Shown: positions 51,411 to 58,933 of the stretch, piece after piece
Position numbering within the stretch: position 1 is the stretch's first letter
How the letters are laid out: every line of letters starts with the position of its first letter
Origin: Bog-532 sp963720945
Lineage (GTDB): Bacteria; Actinomycetota; Actinomycetes; Streptosporangiales; Streptosporangiaceae
DNA length: 64,000 bases
Assembly: GCA_963720945.1 (NCBI GenBank)
Contig: CAVRHH010000029.1
Span: 1,116,001-1,180,000, forward strand
Direction of reading: 5' to 3'
The notes under the pieces: model-generated
Told to the model about the DNA's origin: nothing
The model's input: the letters and a program-made list of their open reading frames with translations, nothing else
Databases searched by the model: none
Program-made: the position numbers and the translations under genes

Positions 51411-52154
51411 CTACAAATGCCCGTGCGTGGCGAGCGCCCAGTGGGACAGGCCAGGCAGCAGCCAGGCACCGCCCACGGTGAGCGCCAGCACGGACACCAC
51501 GGCGAAGAGGAAGACCCACGCGCCGCCCGGCACGCCGGTGAGCAGGGCCAGCTGGTCGGCATCGGAGGCGCGGGCCCGGCCGCGGCGCCGCCTGCTCTGC
51601 AGCTCGAAGACCGGGCGGATGCCGCCAAACAGCAGGAACCAGGCGACCAGGTAGGCGAAGAGCTCCTGCGCCTCGGCCGAGCCGAAGTGGCTGACGCCGA
51701 GCACGACGGCCGCGGTGGCCAGCACGGCCAGCACCCCGTAGGCGTTGCGCATCGCGACGAACGACGCGGCGAGCAGCAGCAGGGCCAGCCAGAGCAGGAA
51801 CGTCGCGTGCCGGGCGGCCAGCAGCCAGGCCGCGCCCAGGCCGAGCAGGGAGGGCGTCACGTAGCCGGCGGCGGTGGTGAGGATCAGGCCGGCCCCGCTG
51901 GTCTTCCCGCGCGAGGACGTCACGCCCGAGGTGTCGGAATGCAGCCGGATGCCGTCGAGCCGGCGCCCGGTGGCGAGGGACACGACGGCGTGGCCGCCCT
52001 CATGGGCGAGCGTGACCACGTTCCTCGAGACGTGCCAGGCCCGCTGGCTGAGCACAGTGACCAGGGCACATGCGGCGGTGAGGGCGACCAGCCAGGTGGC
52101 CAGGACCGGCCCGGCGGCGGTCAGCCGGTCCCACAGGTGCGCGAGCGCGGTCAT
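51411..52154 (-). CDS. M50-family membrane metalloprotease-like protein
   Basis: A 247-residue membrane protein with about six hydrophobic helices. HEGGH at residues 51-55 is the zinc-binding HExxH motif, inside a membrane helix as in site-2 proteases. A second conserved region AGYVTPSLLGLGAAWLLAAR corresponds to the M50B pattern. There is no PDZ domain. Relatives are actinobacterial M50 proteins of unknown substrate, possibly regulated intramembrane proteolysis. A basic cluster SRRRRGRAR separates the last helices. It precedes a CPBP gene on the same strand at 52266, 111 bases away. Confidence 0.82.
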   Translation of the reverse strand: MTALAHLWDRLTAAGPVLATWLVALTAACALVTVLSQRAWHVSRNVVTLAHEGGHAVVSLATGRRLDGIRLHSDTSGVTSSRGKTSGAGLILTTAAGYVTPSLLGLGAAWLLAARHATFLLWLALLLLAASFVAMRNAYGVLAVLATAAVVLGVSHFGSAEAQELFAYLVAWFLLFGGIRPVFELQSRRRRGRARASDADQLALLTGVPGGAWVFLFAVVSVLALTVGGAWLLPGLSHWALATHGHL

Positions 52155-52265
52155 GTGCGAAGACTAGGCGAGCCCGGCGGCGGAGGCGGCCGGAAAGCCC
52201 GGGGATCCAGAAAGCTGGAAAACCGCCGGCGTCGGGTTTGCCGGGGGAACGGGGCAGCCAGGAGA

Positions 52266-53114
52266 TCAGGGCAGCCAGGAGACGTGCCCGTGCAGTTCGG
52301 CGTAACCGATGAACGCGCCCATGTCGATCAGGGTGTGCGCGATGACCAGCGGCATGACCCGGCCCCAGCGGCGGTAGCACAGCGCGAAGATCGTGCCCAT
52401 GATCGCGTTCCCGATGAACCCGCCGAAGCCCTGGTACAGGTGATAAGAGCCGCGCAGCACGGCGCTGAACGCGATGGCCCGGGACGGCCGCCAGCCGAGC
52501 TGATCGAGCCGCCGCAGCAGGTAGCCGATGACCAGGACTTCCTCCAGGATCCCGTCATGGGCGGCCGAGAGGATGAGCACGGGGATGCGCCACCAGACGT
52601 TCGGGAGGCTTTCCGCCACCACGTTGAGGCTGAAGCCGAGGTGGAAGGCGGTCAGGTAAAGGCCGAGGCCGCTGCCGCCGATGACCGCGGCCAGTACGGC
52701 ACCGCGGAGCAGGTCCTGGCCCGGGCGGCGGGCGTCGAAGCCGATGACCGAGGGCGTCTCACCTTCCCGGGCGATCAGGTAGAAGACCAGCACGACCGGG
52801 GCGAGGTCGATCGCTATGCTGGTCAGCTGGAGGATGAGGTCGAGGGTGGGGCGGCCCGGGGCGAGCGACCCGTTCAGCACGGCCTGCTGCTTGCCGAGGG
52901 CCTTGGGCGCGGTCAGCGAGCCGATCAGCTGGATAAGCGCGTACAGCCCGCTGGCGCCGAGCGAGACGGCGAAGACGGCGAAGATCTCCCAGCCGAGGAG
53001 CTTCCGCGTGGGGAGCACCCATGTCCCGGCGGACGGAACGGCCCGCGCCGGAGCGTTCCCGGCCGGGGCGGCCCCGGCGGCGAGCGGGGTAACTGGTTCC
53101 TGGCCCTGGCTCAT
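52266..53114 (-). CDS. CPBP-family (Abi/Rce1-like) membrane protein
   Basis: A 282-residue protein with eight hydrophobic helices. The CPBP glutamate pair is in GILEEVLVIGYLLRRL. The EExxxR motif normally has Arg five residues on; here that place is Ile, with Arg only in the later LLRRL. Motif 2 His is in LRGSYHLYQG and motif 3 His in VIAHTLIDMGAF. CPBP proteins are membrane glutamyl proteases or scaffold-type proteins, some linked to bacteriocin immunity. A cytosolic N-terminal Pro/Ala-rich stretch precedes helix 1. ATG 53114 is preferred over the GTG at 53123. Confidence 0.8.
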   Translation of the reverse strand: MSQGQEPVTPLAAGAAPAGNAPARAVPSAGTWVLPTRKLLGWEIFAVFAVSLGASGLYALIQLIGSLTAPKALGKQQAVLNGSLAPGRPTLDLILQLTSIAIDLAPVVLVFYLIAREGETPSVIGFDARRPGQDLLRGAVLAAVIGGSGLGLYLTAFHLGFSLNVVAESLPNVWWRIPVLILSAAHDGILEEVLVIGYLLRRLDQLGWRPSRAIAFSAVLRGSYHLYQGFGGFIGNAIMGTIFALCYRRWGRVMPLVIAHTLIDMGAFIGYAELHGHVSWLP

Positions 53115-53167
53115 CGATCGCACTCTAGCCGCAGGAATGTGCCGTGCTACGCCAGCAGGCTGTCTCT

Positions 53168-53224
53168 GGGCCGACTCGAAGCCGGCTCTAAGCCGTTTCC
53201 GGGCCGACTCGAAGCCCGGCTCTA
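53168..53224. repeat. Short tandem repeat, 33-bp period
   Basis: GGGCCGACTCGAAGCCGGCT plus TA (53168-53190) recurs at 53201-53224 with an extra C, and diverged GGCTCTAGG/CTCTAGG copies continue to 53258. It fills the gap between the CPBP start and the DUF397 stop. Confidence 0.6.
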
Positions 53225-53254
53225 GGCTTTCCCTAGGCTGGCTCTCAGCCGTCT

Positions 53255-53482
53255 CTAGGCCAGCAGGTCGTCGAAGTCCCCGTCGGCGGCGCCCCCGATG
53301 AGCGCTTCGATCTCCGCCTTGGTGTAGATCAGGGCCGGGCCGTCCGGGTCGCCCGCGTTCCGCACGGCGACGCCGCCGTCCGGCAGCCGGGCCAGCTCGA
53401 CCCCGGTCCCGTCGGCCATCGTCGGCCGCCAGCGCAGGCCGGTCAGCTCCCGGGCGGGAATCCCGTTGTACGCCGTCGTCAT
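53255..53482 (-). CDS. DUF397-domain protein
   Basis: A 75-residue protein with the DUF397 core: LRWRPTMADGTGVELARLPD, then VAVRNAGDPDGPALIYTKAE, EIEALIGGAADGDFDDLLA. In Streptomyces such small acidic partners (BldB/WhiJ type systems) counteract the adjacent XRE/DUF5753 regulator and influence development or antibiotic production. It starts one base after the stop of the regulator gene, so translation is coupled. GAAGGA lies eight bases before the ATG. Confidence 0.88.
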   Translation of the reverse strand: MTTAYNGIPARELTGLRWRPTMADGTGVELARLPDGGVAVRNAGDPDGPALIYTKAEIEALIGGAADGDFDDLLA

Positions 53483-53483
53483 C

Positions 53484-54398
53484 TCACAGTTCCTTCAGGA
53501 TCGCGGCCAGGATGTCCTGCGTCCGGTCCGGTGAGGTGGCCTTCACGCTCAGACGTTCCATGACCTCGCTGTAGCGTTCCACGTCTTCCCGCTTGTCGAG
53601 GTACAGCGCGCCGGTGAGCTGCTCGATGTAGACCACGTCGCCCATGTCGGCCTCGGGAAACCGCATGATCGTGAACGCGCCGCCCTCGGCCGCGTGGCCG
53701 CCGAAGGTGAAGGGCAGCACCTGGAGCGTGATGTTCGGCTCCCTGGTCGCGGTCATCAGCCGCTCGACCTGGCCGCGCATCACGTCCCGGCCGCCCATCG
53801 GCCGCCGCAGCGCGCCCTCGTCCACGACGGCCCACAGCCGCGGCGCGCTCGGCCGGCTCAGCAGCTGCTGGCGGCGCGTGCGCAGGGCCACCCGGCGATC
53901 AACCTCGTCGCCAGGCGCGGCCGGCTGCCCCTGCCGGACCACGGCCCGCGCGTACTCCTCGGTCTGCAGCAGGCCCGGCACGAACTGCACCTCGTACACC
54001 CGGATCAGCTCGGCGGCTTCTTCCAGCCCGACGTAGATCTGGAACCAGTCCGGGACCACGTTGGAGTACTTCTGCCACCAGGCGGGCGAGTTCGCCTCAC
54101 GGGCCAGCGAGACCAGCTGGCCGCGCTCGGTCTCGTCGGTGACGCCGTAGAGCTCGAGCAGGTCGGCCACGTCCCGTTCCTTGAAGCTGACCCGGCCCAG
54201 CTCCAGGCGGCTGATCTTGGACCCGGACGCGCGAATGCGGTAGCCGGCATCGTCACGCGATATTCCGCGCGCCTCACGCAACTTCCGCAGCTGCGATCCC
54301 AGGAGTATCCGCAAGACGGTCGGGCCGCTTCCAGGATGGCTGGGAATCACCCCCGCGCCCCGCAATCCCGGACCAGGCACCGTCGGGCGCTCCCCCAC
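53484..54398 (-). CDS. XRE-family regulator with DUF5753 (WhiJ/Scr1 type)
   Basis: A 304-residue regulator. The helix-turn-helix is at about residues 32-85 (GSQLRKLREARGISRDDAGY, then SKISRLELGRVSFKERDVAD). The DUF5753 domain follows, with WFQIYVGLEEAAELIRVYE, the diagnostic VPGLLQTEEYARAV, and LQVLPFTFGGHAAEGGAFTI. These pairs with DUF397 proteins are abundant in Streptomycetes and relatives and act as repressors relieved by the partner. The GTG at 54398 is the best start, but the N-terminal 25 residues are atypical and a later GTG is possible. Confidence 0.9.
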   Translation of the reverse strand: MGERPTVPGPGLRGAGVIPSHPGSGPTVLRILLGSQLRKLREARGISRDDAGYRIRASGSKISRLELGRVSFKERDVADLLELYGVTDETERGQLVSLAREANSPAWWQKYSNVVPDWFQIYVGLEEAAELIRVYEVQFVPGLLQTEEYARAVVRQGQPAAPGDEVDRRVALRTRRQQLLSRPSAPRLWAVVDEGALRRPMGGRDVMRGQVERLMTATREPNITLQVLPFTFGGHAAEGGAFTIMRFPEADMGDVVYIEQLTGALYLDKREDVERYSEVMERLSVKATSPDRTQDILAAILKEL

Positions 54399-54733
54399 GC
54401 CGACATCCTGCTCACCACCCCACGCTAAGCTGCTCGCACACGGATTTGCACGTGCATCGTCCCTTGCGGCTGCAAGGGGTACACGGCATGATACCGCCCA
54501 CCGTCACAATTGCACGACCTCTGGTGTTTACATTGCAGTGTTTGTGCCGTGCGCCCATTCTGGTGGCACGGCCCGGGAACGGCGAAATATCCGGTGGATG
54601 CCGTTTGCCGGCCGGTCCAGCCAGGTTCTGGTAACGGGTGCGCCGGGCTACTAGGCTTCGGAGCGTAATTAACGGGGCGACTGCCGCGCGGATCCCGCCG
54701 GTACGCCGGGCCCACGCGTGCGAGGGAGTGACA
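54399..54733. other. Divergent intergenic region, 335 bases
   Basis: It lies between the divergent XRE/DUF5753 gene and the four-helix membrane protein gene and contains no gene. TGCACGTGCA (54447-54456) is a perfect palindrome, 49 bases from the regulator start. A CCCTTGC/GCAAGGG hairpin (54461-54467, 54472-54478) follows. Either could be the XRE binding site. The AT-richer stretch GTGTTTACATTG near 54520-54531 may hold a promoter. Confidence 0.4.
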
Positions 54734-55243
54734 ATGTACGAGAACTACCCGTCCGCCGCTGGTGGCGGGCAGGTACCTGAGCCAGCACAGCGGCCGGCCC
54801 CCCCGACGTCGGTGCAGACCGCCGTCCGGCTCATGTACTCCGGCGCCGTGATCAGCGCGATCAGCTTCATCCTCGGCCTGGCCACGCTCGGAAACCTGAA
54901 GCACACCCTGCAGAAGGACCACCCGAGCTACACCACCGCGCACATCAACAGCCTGGTGACCGCCTCGGTGGTGTTCATCATCGTGGTCGGCATCATCGGG
55001 GTCGGGCTGTGGGTGTGGATGGCCCGGATGAACCTCAGGGGCCGGAACTGGGCACGGATCCTCGGGACGGTGTTCTTCGCCATCGACACCCTGGATCTGC
55101 TCGCCGTCTTCCGGGGGTCGGCCAACGCCATCTCGGCGGTGTTCGCCATCGTTACCTGGCTCGTCGGCCTCGGCGCGGTGATCATGCTGTGGCGCCGCGA
55201 ATCGACGGCGTACTTCAAGCGGGAACAGATAATGGTGCAGTAG
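54734..55243 (+). CDS. Four-helix membrane protein
   Basis: A 169-residue protein with four predicted membrane helices (VISAISFILGLATLG, SVVFIIVVGIIGVGLWVWM, ILGTVFFAIDTLDLLAV and AVFAIVTWLVGLGAVIMLW) after a 30-residue Pro/Ala/Gly-rich cytosolic start. The pattern resembles small actinobacterial integral membrane proteins of unknown function. GGGAGTG before ATG 54734 fixes the start. Its C-terminal end RRESTAYFKREQIMVQ is cytosolic and charged. Stands alone. Confidence 0.72.
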   Translation: MYENYPSAAGGGQVPEPAQRPAPPTSVQTAVRLMYSGAVISAISFILGLATLGNLKHTLQKDHPSYTTAHINSLVTASVVFIIVVGIIGVGLWVWMARMNLRGRNWARILGTVFFAIDTLDLLAVFRGSANAISAVFAIVTWLVGLGAVIMLWRRESTAYFKREQIMVQ

Positions 55244-55367
55244 GCGCGCTCCGCCAGGCCAGGCCAGGGCCAGGGGCCGTCGGCGTCACCAGAGGCGGCC
55301 AAAAATACGTGAGCGGTGCTTTTTAACCTGCGTCAATACGGCCCCGCCATTGCTGCGGCGGCCCGGA

Positions 55368-55438
55368 GTATGCAGCTTGGACCTCCGGTATGTAGTTGCG
55401 GAGCCGAAGTATGCAGTTGCGGGGCCGGTGTATGCAGT
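55368..55438. repeat. Tandem GTATGCAGTTGCGGGGCCGG-like repeats
   Basis: GTATG(C/T)AG starts at 55368, 55388, 55409 and 55430, a period of 20-21 bases; the second and third units share GTATGNAGTTGCGGRGCCG. Four copies, the last partial. Not CRISPR. Confidence 0.6.
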
Positions 55439-55680
55439 CCGACAGCGTTTGATATGCAGGGATTTCGGCGCCCGGGAATGCGCGGGGCTTTTCCGCTCAC
55501 GCTTGGTGTTCGTTCTTCCGCACGCACTTCCCGCATGCACTTCCGCTAATAGCGCGTGGGGCGCTGCGCCGCGGGCGTTACGGGCCCGGCCCCGGGCCGC
55601 GAAGGTTCCTGTGCGCCCGCCGCTATACCCCGGCTCCTGGGCCCCTATCCCCCGGCGCCCGGCACCCGGCAGTTAGGCCG

Positions 55681-55737
55681 GCGCTTATGGGCAGACATTT
55701 GAGTTATATATATGTCAATAAGTCTGCCCATAAGCGC
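55681..55737. terminator. Perfect 16-bp inverted repeat with AT-rich loop
   Basis: GCGCTTATGGGCAGAC (55681-55696) and its exact complement (55722-55737) flank a 25-base loop that is AT-rich (ATTTGAGTTATATATATGTC). A further GACAT/ATGTC pairing continues into the loop. It lies 9 bases beyond the stop of the TrmH-type gene. It may be its terminator or the relic of a small inverted-repeat element. Confidence 0.55.
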
Positions 55738-55745
55738 GGGCCCGC

Positions 55746-56630
55746 TCAGGCCGGCCGGGGACGCTCCGGGCGGCTGAGCGCGCTCAGGCCCGCTGGAGGT
55801 GCTCCGGGCTGGCTGCGGACGGCCAGGGAGTAGCAGGCGATCGCGGCCGCGGCGACGACGTTCAGCGAGTCAACGCCCGCCGCCCGCGCGGCCGGGTCCA
55901 TCGGGATACAGACGGACTCGTCCGCCTCGTGCCGCCAGCGCGAGGAGAGCCCGTCGCCCTCGGTGCCCAGCATCAGGGCGGCCCGCTCCCCGGGCGGGAT
56001 CGCGCTGATCGGCACTGCGGAAGGATCGGGGGTCAGGGCCAGCAGCCGGAACCCCGCCGCGCGGATCGTGGCGAGCCCCCCGTACCAATCCGTCAGCCGC
56101 GCGTACGGGATGGCGAACACGGCTCCCATCGACACCTTGACCGACCTGCGGTAAAGCGGGTCGGCGCAGCGCGGCGACAAGAGGGCCGCCCCGATCCCGA
56201 GCGCGGCCGCGGACCGGAAGATCGCGCCCACGTTGGTATGGTCGACGATGTCCTCCAGGACGACGACGTTCCTCGCCCCCGCCAGCACGTCGGCCACGGC
56301 CGGCAGCGGGCGCCGGTCCATGGCCGCGAGCGCCCCGCGGTGCACGTGGTAGCCGGTGAGCTGCTCGGCCACCTGGTCGGGCACGACGTAGGCCGGGGCG
56401 CCGAACGCGGCAGCGAGGTCCCCGAGGGTGCCCGCCCGGCGCTCGGTCGCGAGCAGCGAGCGGACGGCGTACCCGGCCGCGACGGCGCGGCGGATGACCT
56501 TCTCGCCCTCGGCCATGAAAAGCCCCTGGCCGGCTTCCAGGCTCTTGCGCAGTTCCACATCGGTCAGCCGCACATAGTCGCGGAGCCGTGGATCGCCGGC
56601 ATCGTTAACATAAAAGAAACGTTGCACCAC
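55746..56630 (-). CDS. TrmH-family (SPOUT) RNA 2'-O-methyltransferase
   Basis: A 294-residue SpoU/TrmH enzyme. An N-terminal substrate-binding domain (DPRLRDYVRLTDVELRKSLE, MAEGEKVIRRAVAAGYAV) precedes the trefoil-knot SPOUT domain. Its motifs are NVVVLEDIVDHTNVGAIFRS (motif 1, with the catalytic-site Arg), LMLGTEGDGLSS (motif 2) and SLNVVAAAAIACY (motif 3). It methylates ribose in tRNA or 23S rRNA; the exact site is unknown. GTG 56630 and GTG 56627 are candidate starts immediately before QRFFYVNDAGDPRLRDY, the usual N-terminus; a start at 56654 is less likely. Confidence 0.88.
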   Translation of the reverse strand: MVQRFFYVNDAGDPRLRDYVRLTDVELRKSLEAGQGLFMAEGEKVIRRAVAAGYAVRSLLATERRAGTLGDLAAAFGAPAYVVPDQVAEQLTGYHVHRGALAAMDRRPLPAVADVLAGARNVVVLEDIVDHTNVGAIFRSAAALGIGAALLSPRCADPLYRRSVKVSMGAVFAIPYARLTDWYGGLATIRAAGFRLLALTPDPSAVPISAIPPGERAALMLGTEGDGLSSRWRHEADESVCIPMDPAARAAGVDSLNVVAAAAIACYSLAVRSQPGAPPAGLSALSRPERPRPA

Positions 56631-56822
56631 AACAGTGTCGGGACTGCAGGCCACGATGTCGATTCACAGGCCACGGCGCCGATTCCGTTGTGGCAGTAAG
56701 TAATTTATGCCGGCTTCTGCCGATCAACGCTGATATCCCCGGTCCGTCCCCTATGGACTATTTGCCGCCGGTGACGTAAGCAGGGGACATAGGGAGGTCT
56801 AGACCGCTGGGGAGAGTGGGCT

Positions 56823-57563
56823 GTGGTTGACGCATGGATACCGGGCGCGCGGTGCATTCGGGCCCAGGCGGATGGCGGGACGCTGCGAGGCGGCGCGCCA
56901 CGCGTGGTCTGGCAGGCACTGAGTGCGGATCCACGGCTGATATCGGCCCACTCCGCCGCGCAGCGGCTCGATCAGGAAGGACGCCCGCCACACCTGGTCT
57001 GGAACCCGCTGTCCGGTGACATCGCCCAGCTCATCCCCGTGGTCCGGGCCGGCTGCCTGCTCGGCGCGCCGGAGAGCCTGGAGTGCGGGCGGAGCGAGCC
57101 GGGTCCATCACCGGCCGCCGAGGCGAACCGGCAGGGCCGGCTGTGCGTGCAGATCGGCGTGGTGGCGTGGCCCCAGAATCCGTTCACCGACGGCCCGATG
57201 TACGGCGTGGAGCGCATCCTGAACTGGCTGCAGTCCTGGGGCGTGCCGTGGCGCTGGCCGGCCGGCCGCCCGGCCCCGTTCTCGCAGGCCCGCACCAGCG
57301 AGCGCAGCCGCGCCCTCTGGGCGCTCGGCGGCCACTTCGGCGCATCACAGGTTCCCGGCTGGGACGCGGCGGGCCCGGGCGACATCGACATTGACCTGCT
57401 GGGCCTGGCCCAGGCCACCCACTGCCAGCCCATCTCCCGGCGTCGCAAACCCAGGCCCGGGATGGCCAACCGGAATCATCGGGTCGCGCTGGGGACGATG
57501 CTGGGGCCCGGGATCGACGCAGACGCCGCCGTCCCCTCGCTGGCCGCCAACGCCCCGCACTGA
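56823..57563 (+). CDS. Conserved hypothetical protein
   Basis: A 246-residue protein with WxxPxAR near the start (DAWIPGARCIRAQADGG), a HLVWNPLSGDIAQLIPVVRA block, RLCVQIGVVAWPQNPFTDGP and a C-terminal WALGGHFGASQVPGWDAAGP motif with GDIDIDLL. This set of blocks matches a Streptomyces-group hypothetical family I know from similar sequences; function unknown. The pattern of a Trp-rich globular domain with a terminal GHFGASQVP would fit a peptidoglycan- or sugar-related enzyme, but no catalytic site can be assigned. GTG 56823 has GGGGAGAG seven bases upstream. Confidence 0.7.
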   Translation: MVDAWIPGARCIRAQADGGTLRGGAPRVVWQALSADPRLISAHSAAQRLDQEGRPPHLVWNPLSGDIAQLIPVVRAGCLLGAPESLECGRSEPGPSPAAEANRQGRLCVQIGVVAWPQNPFTDGPMYGVERILNWLQSWGVPWRWPAGRPAPFSQARTSERSRALWALGGHFGASQVPGWDAAGPGDIDIDLLGLAQATHCQPISRRRKPRPGMANRNHRVALGTMLGPGIDADAAVPSLAANAPH

Positions 57564-57636
57564 GGCCGTTCCGTCGCCGGGGGCGCCCTCCCGATAGGGC
57601 CCTCCCGCTGGGCCGCCCTCCCGCTGGGGGCGCCTC

Positions 57637-57700
57637 CGTCGCTGGGCGGCGCCGTCGCTGGGCGGCGCCGTCGCTGGGCGGCGCCGTCGCTGGGCGGCGC
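57637..57700. repeat. Tandem 16-bp repeat, four copies
   Basis: CGTCGCTGGGCGGCGC is repeated exactly four times (57637-57652, then every 16 bases to 57700) and a fifth partial copy follows. It lies in the 3' flank of the hypothetical gene. Related GC-rich partial repeats fill 57580-57636. Confidence 0.85.
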
Positions 57701-57768
57701 CGTCGCGCTTGGGGACGCCGCGCCTGGGGCGTGCCCGCCCGGCCCGAACACGCAGCCTCCGGCGTTTA

Positions 57769-57978
57769 CGGGCAGAGTTTCTGGGTCGTATGTGGGTTGG
57801 GCCGGAATTAATTTGGCTGGCGGGCGCATGGAAAATGGTTTTCCCGCTTGACCTGCCCCGGATCGGCGTTGGTTTTCCGCAGCGGCTGCGGAAAACCAAC
57901 GCCGATCATGGAGACACCCGGGAGAGGAAGCGCCTGCGGGCGGGCAATGCCTGGTATGTGCCACGGAAACTCTGCCCG
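57769..57978. repeat. Nested inverted repeats, possible small mobile element
   Basis: An exact 13-bp pair CGGGCAGAGTTTC (57769-57781) and GAAACTCTGCCCG (57966-57978) encloses a perfect 22-bp inverted repeat (57861-57882 with 57886-57907, loop CGG), and GGAAAATGGTTTTCC (57830-57844) inside. AT-rich AATTAATT occurs at about 57806-57813. No ORF or transposase is inside. The 22-bp stem may act as a bidirectional terminator. Together they resemble a 210-bp MITE-like relic. Confidence 0.65.
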
Positions 57979-58055
57979 CAAGCAGGGAAGGGCGCCCCGT
58001 GGCCTGGCCGGAAAGGCGTTTGACAGGCGCCGGGCGGATGGGGCCGGATAGGGGC

Positions 58056-58886
58056 ATGAGCACCGAGACCCCTTCCCCGGCCCCGCCCCCGGCGGCGTCC
58101 CCGGCCCCGCCCCCGGCAGCGTCCAGGGCTCCGCACCCCGCAGCGTCCCCGGTTCCGCATCCGGCGGCGCCCGAGGTTCCCCGGCCGGTCGGATCCGAGG
58201 CTCCGCTCTCGGCGACCAGCCGGACGACGCTGCGCCGACACAAGGAGCGCGGCCGGACCAGCCGCAGCGACCTGTACGCCGTCCTCGACGCCGGCCTCAT
58301 CTGTCACCTGGGCGTGGTGATAAACGGATCGCCGCGCGTGCTCCCGACCACATACGCGCGGTCCGGCGACACGCTTTACCTGCACGGCTCATCGGCCAAC
58401 GCCGGTTTCATGGCGGCCAACGGCACCGAGGTCTGCGTCACCGTCACGCATCTGGACGGCCTCGTGCTGGCCCGTTCGGTGTTCAGTCATTCGGTCAACT
58501 ACCGCAGCGCTATCGTGCTCGGCACGGCCACGCTGCTGCGCGGCGACGACGAGCGGATGGCCGCGCTGCGCGCGATCGTCGAGCACCTGGTGCCCGGGCA
58601 GTGGGCCGCCGCCCGGCAGCCGGCGGCCAAGGAAATGGCCGCCACCGCGGTGCTCGCCCTGCCGCTCACCGAGGCGTCGGTCAAGGTGCGCGAGGGCGGC
58701 CCCGCCGACGATCCCGGCGACATGGCCCTTGACGTCTGGGCGGGCGTGCTGCCCGCGGCGATGACGTTCGGGCCGCCCCAACCAGACCCTGCGCTGCGGC
58801 CCGAGATCAGGCTTCCCCCGCACATCAGCCGTTTCCCGGACACCCGGTTCGCGGCGAAGGAGATGAACGGAAACCTGCCAGAATGA
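58056..58886 (+). CDS. Pyridoxamine 5'-phosphate oxidase-like flavin-binding protein
   Basis: A 276-residue protein. The first 65 residues are a Pro/Ala repeat (PAPPPAASP and variants), a flexible linker. The rest is a split barrel of the PNPOx-like family: TTLRRHKERGRTSRSDLYAV, then GLICHLGVVINGSPRVLPTT and TYARSGDTLYLHGSSANAGF, with VCVTVTHLDGLVLARS following. The LHGSSA segment probably binds the FMN phosphate. This subgroup resembles Rv-type flavin-nucleotide-binding proteins of unknown substrate. ATG 58056 follows AGGGGC. It ends 47 bases before orn on the same strand. Confidence 0.83.
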   Translation: MSTETPSPAPPPAASPAPPPAASRAPHPAASPVPHPAAPEVPRPVGSEAPLSATSRTTLRRHKERGRTSRSDLYAVLDAGLICHLGVVINGSPRVLPTTYARSGDTLYLHGSSANAGFMAANGTEVCVTVTHLDGLVLARSVFSHSVNYRSAIVLGTATLLRGDDERMAALRAIVEHLVPGQWAAARQPAAKEMAATAVLALPLTEASVKVREGGPADDPGDMALDVWAGVLPAAMTFGPPQPDPALRPEIRLPPHISRFPDTRFAAKEMNGNLPE

Positions 58887-58933
58887 TTCCGGCCGCGGCC
58901 GACACAGCTCAGATAAGGGCCTAGCCTGGGACG

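Larger units (their letters stand above)
55244..55745. other. Repeat-bearing intergenic stretch, 502 bases
   Basis: No convincing gene. It holds tandem 21-bp repeats (55368-55438) and a 16-bp perfect inverted repeat with an AT-rich loop (55681-55737). Short frames across the repeats, such as one with QLHT repeats, are products of the repeat. Confidence 0.5.

Noticed and set aside
53144..53258. Attachment site or transposon end
   Set aside because: The repeats are short, imperfect and tandem, with no recombinase nearby; simple slippage explains them.
55333..55536. A 67-residue minus-strand protein with QLHT repeats
   Set aside because: The reading frame is produced by tandem repeats and has no ribosome site or family resemblance.
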